Source: an uncultured Oscillospiraceae bacterium
Lineage (GTDB): Bacteria; Bacillota; Clostridia; Oscillospirales; Ruminococcaceae
Assembly: GCA_900547455.1 (NCBI GenBank)
Contig: URGV01000017.1
Coordinates: 1 to 43,595, forward strand
Length of the DNA: 43,595 bases
Reading direction: 5' to 3'
The position numbers and the translations under genes are program-made. This document shows, in pieces, positions 37,185 through 43,595 of the stretch. Every line of letters begins with the position of its first letter. Position 1 is the stretch's first letter. The notes under the pieces are model-generated. The model worked only from the letters and a program-made list of their open reading frames with translations, made no database searches and was not told where the DNA came from.

Positions 37185-38441
37185 ATGAAACCCTGGTGGA
37201 AGAAGATGACCATCATCGCCTGCTGCATCTTGTGTGCGGGCGTGGTGCTCAGCGGCATCGGCTGGGCGTTGGGCGGGGAGATTGTGACCTTGGAAGGCAG
37301 CCTTCCTGACCACAGTGCGGCAACGGTGCAGCGGGTGCTTGGCCGGATCGAGGACGCCGTTCAGATCGATGTCCTGAACCGGGTGGACGATGAAGTGCAG
37401 GACAGCCTGCAGCAGGCGCGGGAAGAGGTGGAGAGCGCCATGCAGAGGGCGGATGACGCCGTGCAAAAGACCATGAATATTTCCGGAACTGTCCTTCCGC
37501 TGACCCTCTCCGATGAGCAGAGCCAGCCGCTTTCCGGCGACATCACCTCAGTTCGCATCAACGTGGGGGCCGACCGGATGAAGATTCTGCCGGGCGAGAG
37601 TTGGGCGCTCAGCTACCAGTTGTTCTTCCCGGAAGATTTAAGCTATGAAGTCGAAAACGGACAGCTCACCCTCTCCTATGGATGGGAAAAGGGAAGATAC
37701 TACCGGCCCGACGGCAGCGAACACATTACCCTCACCGTGCCCGAGGACGCTGTCTTGCAGGGAGTGACGGTGGAGGAACTGGGGCGGCTGCTCTACACCA
37801 CCGGACTGCATCTGGGCAAGGTGCAGGTGGAGAGCGAGGACGTCGATGTCCAAATTGAGAGCAGCGTGCTCGACGACGTGTTTTTGGAAGCTGCCGATGC
37901 CCGCGTGCGCATCGAGGACAGCCAGCTCAAGGCGCTGGAGCTGGATACTTTAGATTTGGAGCTGAATCTCAACAACCTGACGGCGGACAGCATCTCTGCT
38001 GATTCCACCGACAGCGACGCCACCCTACGGAATGTGACGGTGCAGGGAGAGGCGGCCTTTAACACCACCGATCTGGAAATGAAGGCGGGCAGCCTGACCG
38101 CAGGTGCTCTCTCAATCAGTGCCAGCGACGGCAGCTTCACCGTCCAGAACGCCAACATTTCGGACACAATGCAGATCACGGGAGCCGGCCTCGACACCCA
38201 GTTTGCGGGCAGCGCCGGCGGAAACATCCGGATCGACAGCTCGGAAGGCGACGCGGTGCTTTCGCTGGACGGCAGCGAGCAGTCCTACAACCTCGACTTC
38301 TCCGCCGGCGTGGACAGCGAGGTGGCGGTGGCCGGTCAGGAAGTTGCGCTTCAGGATGGCCAGTACCGCAAAGATAACGGCGCAGGCCGTTTGATCGAGG
38401 TTGATACGCTGGGGGACATCCAGCTTGCGTTTACCGAATAA
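37185..38441 (+). CDS. DUF4097 membrane-anchored beta-helix protein 1
   Basis: A 418-aa protein. One N-terminal signal-anchor helix (about 8-28) is followed by an Ala/Glu-rich coiled segment (about 45-95: VDDEVQDSLQQAREEV) and a long repetitive beta-structure domain (LEDSQLKALELDTLDLELN, ADSISADSTDSDATLRNVT) typical of DUF4097/adhesin-like beta-helices. It probably lies on the outer face of the membrane. Function is unknown; it is often with PadR/DUF1700. AAAGGAGG precedes ATG 37185. Confidence 0.88.
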   Translation: MKPWWKKMTIIACCILCAGVVLSGIGWALGGEIVTLEGSLPDHSAATVQRVLGRIEDAVQIDVLNRVDDEVQDSLQQAREEVESAMQRADDAVQKTMNISGTVLPLTLSDEQSQPLSGDITSVRINVGADRMKILPGESWALSYQLFFPEDLSYEVENGQLTLSYGWEKGRYYRPDGSEHITLTVPEDAVLQGVTVEELGRLLYTTGLHLGKVQVESEDVDVQIESSVLDDVFLEAADARVRIEDSQLKALELDTLDLELNLNNLTADSISADSTDSDATLRNVTVQGEAAFNTTDLEMKAGSLTAGALSISASDGSFTVQNANISDTMQITGAGLDTQFAGSAGGNIRIDSSEGDAVLSLDGSEQSYNLDFSAGVDSEVAVAGQEVALQDGQYRKDNGAGRLIEVDTLGDIQLAFTE

Positions 38442-38461
38442 GGGCAGGGAGGTGCTTATTG

Positions 38462-39301
38462 ATGAAAGCCAAAAAGATTGTCTTGCTGATTGCGCTTGGC
38501 GTTTTGCTGGCGGGTTTCCTGCTGTGGGCAGTGGGGGCTGCGCTGGGCGCCAAAACACTCTATCTGCAGAATGGGGAACTGACCGTTGGCGACCAGCCGA
38601 TGGGCGGCTTTTCCATCGGCTCGGATGTGAGTGTAGCAGCCAGTTCCAAGGAAGGTGCTGCCGGACTGCCGCAGCAGATGCAGGTGAGCCGGTTAAAGCT
38701 GCTGCCCGATGTCGGCGACCTGACGGTGCAGCCGGGAGACGGTTGGGACCTCTCTTATGACCTGCGCTACCCCGAGCGCCTGCACTGGTCGGTGGAGGAC
38801 GGTACCCTGACGGTGGAGTACGATTACCCGGAAGGGGAATACAGCAACGTCTCGATCGAAGACACCATCACCCTGACCTTCCCGAAGGGGCTGGAGTTGG
38901 AGCAGATGGAGGTCGAGAGCGGCATGGGCAGCGTCGAGGTGCAGGGCATCACCGCCCAGCAGATGGAGCTTTCCGGCGGCATGGGCGACTTTGACGCGAC
39001 CGGCATCAACGCTGCGCAGCGGCTGTATGTCGATGCGGGCATGGGCGATGTCGATATCTCGGGCAGCTTTGGCGGCGAGGTGGAGCTCAACTGCGGCATG
39101 GGTTCGGTCAACCTCGAGGTGCAGGGCGCGTCGCGGGAGGACTTCGACTACGATTTGGATGTCGGCATGGGTTCGCTCTCGGTTGAGGGAGTGGAGGCCA
39201 GCGGCTTCCTTGGCGGCGAGTACAAGACCAGCGACGGCAAGGACCGGTCGATCACCGTCGACGGCGGCATGGGCGACGTCAAAATTTCCTTTGCAGAATA
39301 A
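38462..39301 (+). CDS. DUF4097 membrane-anchored beta-helix protein 2 with GMG repeats
   Basis: A 279-aa protein. Signal-anchor helix at about 5-28. The C-terminal half has six turns, each with Gly-Met-Gly: GMGSVEV, GMGDFDA, GMGDVDI, GMGSVNL, GMGSLSV and GMGDVKI, at spacings of 19-25 residues, clearly a beta-helix ladder. The first DUF4097 protein lacks these. The preceding TTG at 38459 could also start it; ATG 38462 is used. GGGAGGTG is upstream. It shares the operon. Confidence 0.88.
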   Translation: MKAKKIVLLIALGVLLAGFLLWAVGAALGAKTLYLQNGELTVGDQPMGGFSIGSDVSVAASSKEGAAGLPQQMQVSRLKLLPDVGDLTVQPGDGWDLSYDLRYPERLHWSVEDGTLTVEYDYPEGEYSNVSIEDTITLTFPKGLELEQMEVESGMGSVEVQGITAQQMELSGGMGDFDATGINAAQRLYVDAGMGDVDISGSFGGEVELNCGMGSVNLEVQGASREDFDYDLDVGMGSLSVEGVEASGFLGGEYKTSDGKDRSITVDGGMGDVKISFAE

Positions 39302-39305
39302 ACAG

Positions 39306-39347
39306 AGAAAAGAGGCGGAAAGCAGGAATGCTTTCCGCCTCTTTTCT
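39306..39347. terminator. Bidirectional terminator of the PadR operon and capA
   Basis: AGAAAAGAGGCGGAAAGC (39306-39323) pairs perfectly with GCTTTCCGCCTCTTTTCT (39330-39347). It overlaps the stop codon of the convergent CapA gene. Confidence 0.9.
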
Positions 39348-40524
39348 ATTCGCTTTGCTGTGGGAAGATGGAGCCAAGCAGCTCCTCGATATAGGCCGGG
39401 GTCAGCGGCTGTCCGCAGTAGCCTGCCACCCCGTGCTGGGCGGCAAGCTGATCGGTGTAATCCGAAAGCTGTACCAGATGCAGGTCGCTGTAGCCGGGGC
39501 CATACATGGTGACGGTGAAGGCAAGCTGCGGGGCAGAGATGGAAATTTCCCCGCTGGCAGCGTCCTTCTCGACGGCAATCTCGGCCATCGCGCCGACCAG
39601 ATTGGGCCGGTCGGCCTGGGCGGAGACAAAGTTCCCCAGCGAATACATCACCCAGACCTGCCGGCCATCGGCGGCGGTCAGCTGCTCCACCGGCTGCAAA
39701 ACGTGAGGGTGGGTGCCGATGATGATGTCCGCGCCCCAGTCCGCCAGCTGCTGCGCCAGCTCCCGCTGAGCGGGGGTGGGGGTGGTGCTGTTCTCCTGCC
39801 CCCAGTGCACCGAGACGACGGCGACGTCCGCTATCTGCGCGGCCTCTTTCACCTGCTGCTGCATCCGTTCGGGCTGGTCGGTGTAGGTGATCTTCTCCTC
39901 CTGACCCTGCGGCAGCGGGATGCCGTTGGTGTGCTCGGTGAAGCCGGTGAAGGAAAAGCTGATGCCCTCCCGCTCCAGCACGGGGACGGCGCCGTCGGTG
40001 CCGGTGATGGCGGGAATGTTATTTTCCCGCAGCGCCTGTTCGGTTTCGGTTAGCCCCTCTATGCCCTGATCGAGCATGTGGTTGTTGGCAAGGTTAACAA
40101 TGTCAAAGCCGAGAGCCGCCAAATTCTGCGCCAGCTGGGGCGGCGAATTAAAGAGCGGGTAGCTGGAAGGGGGCCTGCTTGCGGCGATCGGCGTCTCCTG
40201 ATTGATAAAGGCAAGGTCGGCATCCGCAATCTCCTGCGACACCGCGCTGTAGACCGGCAGAAAGTCATAGCCGCCATCTGCCGCGCGCGCCTGCGCCTGC
40301 CAGTAGATGACGTCGTGGATGAGGTTGTCCCCCACCGCCAGCAGGGTGGCCCGGGACGGCGGCAATTCGGCAGGTTCCGGCTCCGGCTGCGGACTAGGCT
40401 CAACTTGCTGCTGAACAATAGGCTCGATCACCGGCTGCGTCTGGGGCTGGGCGGAGCGCGCGGTGCAGGCGCAGAGCAGGCAGGCGGACAGCATCAGTAC
40501 CGATAGCATTTTGATCCGTTTCAA
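39346..40524 (-). CDS. CapA-family metallophosphatase-like lipoprotein
   Basis: A 392-aa protein. The signal peptide ends LCAC (lipobox), followed by a Pro/Gln stalk to about 55. CapA motifs: AVGDNLIHD, INQETPIA, NLANNHMLDQG, VVSVHWGQE and GTHPHVLQP, the metal-binding set of the PGA_cap domain. It is related to poly-gamma-glutamate CapA/PgsA, but no capBC genes are here. The frame extends to 40620; I choose TTG 40524 after GAGGGGGAG, with ATG 40509 as the alternative. It lies 13 nt after the hydrolase gene on the same strand. It stops with TAG. Confidence 0.9.
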   Translation of the reverse strand: MKRIKMLSVLMLSACLLCACTARSAQPQTQPVIEPIVQQQVEPSPQPEPEPAELPPSRATLLAVGDNLIHDVIYWQAQARAADGGYDFLPVYSAVSQEIADADLAFINQETPIAASRPPSSYPLFNSPPQLAQNLAALGFDIVNLANNHMLDQGIEGLTETEQALRENNIPAITGTDGAVPVLEREGISFSFTGFTEHTNGIPLPQGQEEKITYTDQPERMQQQVKEAAQIADVAVVSVHWGQENSTTPTPAQRELAQQLADWGADIIIGTHPHVLQPVEQLTAADGRQVWVMYSLGNFVSAQADRPNLVGAMAEIAVEKDAASGEISISAPQLAFTVTMYGPGYSDLHLVQLSDYTDQLAAQHGVAGYCGQPLTPAYIEELLGSIFPQQSE

Positions 40525-40537
40525 AAGTTTCTCCCCC

Positions 40538-41800
40538 TCACTGCAAATAGTCCCAGACGGCCCGCACTGCTGCGTTGTTGACGGCGTAGATTTTGTTTTC
40601 GGCGCGCATCTGGCTGGCACTACTGGTCAGAAAGGCCAGTCCCTTGTGGCTTTCCCGGTCATAGAACAGGCAGGAGATCACCCCGTAGGCGTTGCCCTGG
40701 TGGCCCCAGAGGGTGACGCCGTCGACAATCTCGTCGCTCATTTGCAGCGCCAGGCCGCGGGTGGTGTTGGTGGCCTCGTCGTAGACCTTTGGCGTGTGCA
40801 TCTCCTCCAGCGTTTCAGCCGAGAGGAAGGTCTGGCGGGTGTCGGAACCCGCCGGCAAAAAGCTGCCGTCCCCAGCCAGAATCATCGCGATGCGGGCGAG
40901 GTCCTTTGCCGAGATGTACAGCTCGCCCTGTCCCAGCAGGTACATCTGCCCGACCGGGATGCGGGCGTAGGCCTTTTCCATCTTGCCCCAGTCCAACGGG
41001 TCGACCGACCCCAGCACCGCGATGGTCTGTGGGTCGTCGATGTCGTCGGTGAGGAAACCGGCGTCCAGTCCCAGCGGCTCAAACAGGACCTGCTGGGCAT
41101 AGCTGCGGAAGGGCTGCCCGGTGGCGTACTCGATGGCGGCGCTGACCAGCCCCATGCCGAAATTGGTGTAGGCGTACTGTTTGCCGGGGGCGCTGCCGGA
41201 AAAGTTTCCGTACTGCAGGACCTGGTCGAGGGACGGAAAGACCGATTGGCTGATCGCCCAGTTGTACCCCGCCCCATCCACGATGCCGGAGGTGTGGGTC
41301 AGGAGCATCTCCAGCGTGGTGGTGCTGTCCGGGTAGTAGGGATTCTGCAGGTCGGGATGGATGTCCGCGATGTCCATGTCGAGCGAGAGTTTTCCTTCAT
41401 CCAGCAGGTGCATGGCCAGCATGGCCGTCACCGCCTTGGAGATGGAGGCGACGCGGTACTTGGTGTTCTCGTCCGCGGGCGTGTTGCCGCGCGCCTTGCC
41501 GTAGGAGTGGGTGTAGACAATCTGTTCCCCCTCAAAGGCAGCGGCGCTGCAGGCCTTGATGCCGTACTGCTGGCAAATCTCATCCAGCGCCGCGTCCAGC
41601 TTGTCCTCGTTGCCAGCGATGTGGTTGGTCGGAGCGGCAGGGAGCGAAACCGGCTGCGCGGACACAGTGATCGATTCTGCGGCAGGCTGGACGGGGGACA
41701 AGTCCACCGGGACCGTTTCCTGCAGGGTCGGCAGCGCCAAAAAGGGGAGGGCAAGCAGCACCACAGCCAGAACAGCCGCCAATCTTCCCGCTTTCTTCAT
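40538..41800 (-). CDS. Beta-lactamase-family serine hydrolase, secreted
   Basis: A 420-aa protein. It has an N-terminal signal peptide or anchor (residues 5-27) and a penicillin-binding/class C-like domain: SISK is the catalytic SxxK, YTN is the YxN (in AYTNFG), and WGHQG replaces the usual KTG. This set is typical of esterase/D-aminopeptidase-like members rather than true beta-lactamases. The frame reaches 41830; ATG 41800 with AGGGGAG is preferred. It is followed by capA in the same operon, so both probably act on the wall or an extracellular polymer. Confidence 0.92.
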   Translation of the reverse strand: MKKAGRLAAVLAVVLLALPFLALPTLQETVPVDLSPVQPAAESITVSAQPVSLPAAPTNHIAGNEDKLDAALDEICQQYGIKACSAAAFEGEQIVYTHSYGKARGNTPADENTKYRVASISKAVTAMLAMHLLDEGKLSLDMDIADIHPDLQNPYYPDSTTTLEMLLTHTSGIVDGAGYNWAISQSVFPSLDQVLQYGNFSGSAPGKQYAYTNFGMGLVSAAIEYATGQPFRSYAQQVLFEPLGLDAGFLTDDIDDPQTIAVLGSVDPLDWGKMEKAYARIPVGQMYLLGQGELYISAKDLARIAMILAGDGSFLPAGSDTRQTFLSAETLEEMHTPKVYDEATNTTRGLALQMSDEIVDGVTLWGHQGNAYGVISCLFYDRESHKGLAFLTSSASQMRAENKIYAVNNAAVRAVWDYLQ

Positions 41801-42133
41801 TTTTTCTCCCCTCTTTCTGTCTGCCTGCAATCAATCTTTACGACGATAGGCGATTTTAAAGTCAGGCTTATTATACTCCTTTCAACAAAGAAAGACAAAT
41901 TTTTTTCGAATAAAAATCAATATTTCTCCGTTTTCCATAAAGCAGGGAGATTACTTTTGTCGAAACAATCTAATCCTTGTCTGCCACTGACGGAAAAGAG
42001 GAAAAGTCTGGGAAAGTTTTGACTGTTGATGGAATTTCGACCGCTTACCGCTTGTCATCCGACCGGGAATGATGGTATGATAGAGGAATAAGAATCCGTT
42101 TTTTGGGATACCGGTAAAGGAGATCATGAGAAG
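41801..42133. other. 333-nt divergent intergenic region with two promoters
   Basis: No gene seen. On the minus strand, TTGTCT (41893-41898), a 17-nt spacer and TATAAT (41870-41875) serve the hydrolase gene. On the plus strand, TTGTCA (42052-42057), an 18-nt spacer and TATGAT (42076-42081) serve the lipoprotein gene. Between them the sequence is AT-rich and without obvious repeats. Confidence 0.7.
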
Positions 42134-43474
42134 ATGAAAAAATTGCAGTTTGTGTCGTTGCTGCTGTGCCTGGCGTTGGCGCTGGGCGGCTGCGGCGATG
42201 TGACGATAGGAGAGTCGCAGTCCAATGCGGGACAGTCCGCGCAGGCAGGGGAGCAGACGGTGGGCCAGTCGCAGGGGGAGGAGCAGGTGCTCTCCAACGA
42301 GCGCATCCCCACCGAGCTTTCCGGCGAGGGCGTCTTTGTGCAGCACTGGCAGGAGTGGGACCGGGAAAGCCTGCCCGCCCAGTACCTGATGGAGCTGGAC
42401 GACACCGCCCTGATGCTGATTGAGCAGGTACAGAATGTCTGCGCCCAGGCTTCCCCCGCCGACCTGTTTGACGGCATCGGGCACGCCAGCGTCAGCGCCC
42501 TGCTGCGGGTGGCGCTGGACAAAACCCCCGCCATCGACTTCCCGGTTCAGATTGCGCGGGACGAGGACGGCGATGTGAGCGCCAGCAGCGAGGAATACCC
42601 CGACCATGTGGTGGTCAGCCTTCTGCAGAACGAGCAGGAGGAGGGGCGCGACCTGCGGGAATTTTACTACCAGGAGGACGTAGCGGCGGTGTACGCCCGG
42701 CTGTTTGGGGAGGGCAGAACCCTGTCCTTCCAGGACCTGTGCCCGCAGTACTACTATTACGCGCGGGAAGGCGTCTTTGCCCACCGGGGAGAGCGCACGC
42801 CGGTGGCGGTTTGGCCGATGCTGGTGCGCTATAACGACGGGGAGAGCACCGCTACGGTCGATCTGCTGCTGACCGAAAACCCCGGAGAGGATCAGCCGCT
42901 GCTCTATACCCGCGCGGACGGCGGCGTGGTGGAGCTGACCGCGGACACCTACCAGGAGGAGCTGGCGGGCGAACCGGTTTACCGCTACACCTTTGCCAAG
43001 GACGAGGATGGGACGCTCACCCTGACCGGCATCCGGCAGGTGGGGATTCTCAATGAGAGCTGCGACGCAGTCATCGATGCTGCCGAGCCGCTGGAGGATG
43101 AAGCACCGGAGCTGGAGGTACCGGAACGGGTGATGATCTCCTCGGAGGACATGCAGTACGAGGTGGATCTGCAGCAGGAGTATGAGGGCACCACCGCGGT
43201 GGACTACCTGATGGATCTGCTGCAGGGCGCGCAGCGGGTGGAAAGCGTGGCGTCGGATCAGGTGCTGGCCGGAAATGGGGCGCGTACCTTAACCATGACG
43301 ATGAGCTACACCGGCGGCGAGGAGGTCGTGCTGAACATCATGAGCCGGGGCTATCTGCCGGGCATCGAGTCGAGCTACATGACCTTCAGCATCGGCTCGC
43401 GCCAGTATGTGCTGGAGCAGAGCGCCTACACCGACTTCACCGCCTGCATCAACACCTGCCGTGCGGCGGCATGA
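42134..43474 (+). CDS. Large lipoprotein of unknown function
   Basis: A 446-aa protein. The lipobox LGGC lies near residue 20, followed by a Gln/Ser/Gly-rich stalk to about 60. The rest is a rich alpha/beta fold without motifs I can name (VWPMLVRYNDGESTATVDLLL, EPVYRYTFAKDEDGTLTL, MTMSYTGGEEVVLNIMS). One pair of Cys lies near the C-terminus (TDFTACINTC). It has its own promoter. AAAGGAGATC precedes ATG 42134. No terminator with a T-tract follows inside the window. Confidence 0.85.
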   Translation: MKKLQFVSLLLCLALALGGCGDVTIGESQSNAGQSAQAGEQTVGQSQGEEQVLSNERIPTELSGEGVFVQHWQEWDRESLPAQYLMELDDTALMLIEQVQNVCAQASPADLFDGIGHASVSALLRVALDKTPAIDFPVQIARDEDGDVSASSEEYPDHVVVSLLQNEQEEGRDLREFYYQEDVAAVYARLFGEGRTLSFQDLCPQYYYYAREGVFAHRGERTPVAVWPMLVRYNDGESTATVDLLLTENPGEDQPLLYTRADGGVVELTADTYQEELAGEPVYRYTFAKDEDGTLTLTGIRQVGILNESCDAVIDAAEPLEDEAPELEVPERVMISSEDMQYEVDLQQEYEGTTAVDYLMDLLQGAQRVESVASDQVLAGNGARTLTMTMSYTGGEEVVLNIMSRGYLPGIESSYMTFSIGSRQYVLEQSAYTDFTACINTCRAAA

Positions 43475-43595
43475 TGCCGCGCCCAATTCACGTATCGGTT
43501 GGGAGGGAAGGCTAACTTTCTACCTCGCGGCACCCAATTTCTGCAAAATAAAGTTTTCGCCAGCCTTTTTCAAAAGGCTGTGGTTTCCAAAGGCA
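43475..43595. repeat. Structured terminal region with two inverted repeats
   Basis: TGCCGCG (43475-43481, overlapping the preceding stop region) pairs with CGCGGCA (43526-43532), and CCCAA with TTGGG inside. Further on, CAGCCTTTT pairs with AAAAGGCTG across TC. No T-tract; the role is unclear. It may be the start of an intergenic repeat or an RNA element that continues outside the window. Confidence 0.45.

Noticed and set aside
40538..41800. Antibiotic-resistance beta-lactamase
   Set aside because: The third motif is HQG rather than KTG, and it pairs with CapA. This fits esterase or peptidase-like members, so a resistance role is not supported.

Overview
The window is GC-rich Gram-positive DNA, most likely a clostridial gut anaerobe of the Oscillospirales type. 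Evidence: strong AGGAGG-type ribosome sites, many lipobox signal peptides and no outer-membrane genes, an FMN riboswitch driving an ECF-type riboflavin transporter, and ferredoxin/flavin-rich metabolism. This placement is inference; no 16S or marker tree was possible.

Layout. 0.2-3.8 kb is housekeeping: proS and acpP on the minus strand, aroE-aroK on the plus strand. 3.8-5.6 kb holds an HxlR regulator, a membrane-anchored XRE regulator and a small flavin-binding PNPOx-like protein behind two near-identical operator/promoter units. 5.6-8.7 kb is one operon: FMN riboswitch, ribU, a PNPOx-ferredoxin protein, a zinc macrodomain ADP-ribosylhydrolase and a SirTM-class ADP-ribosylating sirtuin. A LysR gene follows.

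9.8-16.8 kb and 23.2-31.5 kb are two related islands. Between them they encode five lipoproteins with flavodoxin domains on long Glu/Gln/Pro/Thr-rich stalks, four MerR regulators (one divergent), two DUF4405 membrane cytochrome-like proteins, an ApbE lipoprotein flavin transferase, a free and a fused cyclophilin-like domain, a DUF362 lipoprotein interrupted by UAG, a flavodoxin-ferredoxin (EFR type) gene broken by UAG plus a frameshift, an iron alcohol dehydrogenase, an alpha/beta-hydrolase lipoprotein, a cupin and a DUF318-type permease. I read this as an extracytoplasmic, flavin-based redox system on the outer face of the membrane, with riboflavin supply encoded nearby. That functional reading is inference; the gene families are visible in the sequence.

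16.9-21.0 kb is an envelope-response block: three small membrane or repeat proteins, an OmpR-type regulator and histidine kinase, a multi-pass membrane protein and a fourth small membrane protein that shares a module with the first. 21.0-23.2 kb (minus) has DedA, EamA and MerR-3, the last divergent from the second island across a MerR-type operator region. 31.5-43.5 kb holds tRNA-Arg(CCU), a Nudix hydrolase, a TrkH/KtrB channel, an ECF-like sigma factor with membrane partners, a HutD-like protein, a PadR-DUF1700-DUF4097-DUF4097 operon with a perfect palindromic operator, CapA plus a beta-lactamase-family hydrolase (minus) and a large unknown lipoprotein. Structured hairpin sequence lies at both window ends. 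No CRISPR array, transposase, phage gene or rRNA was seen.
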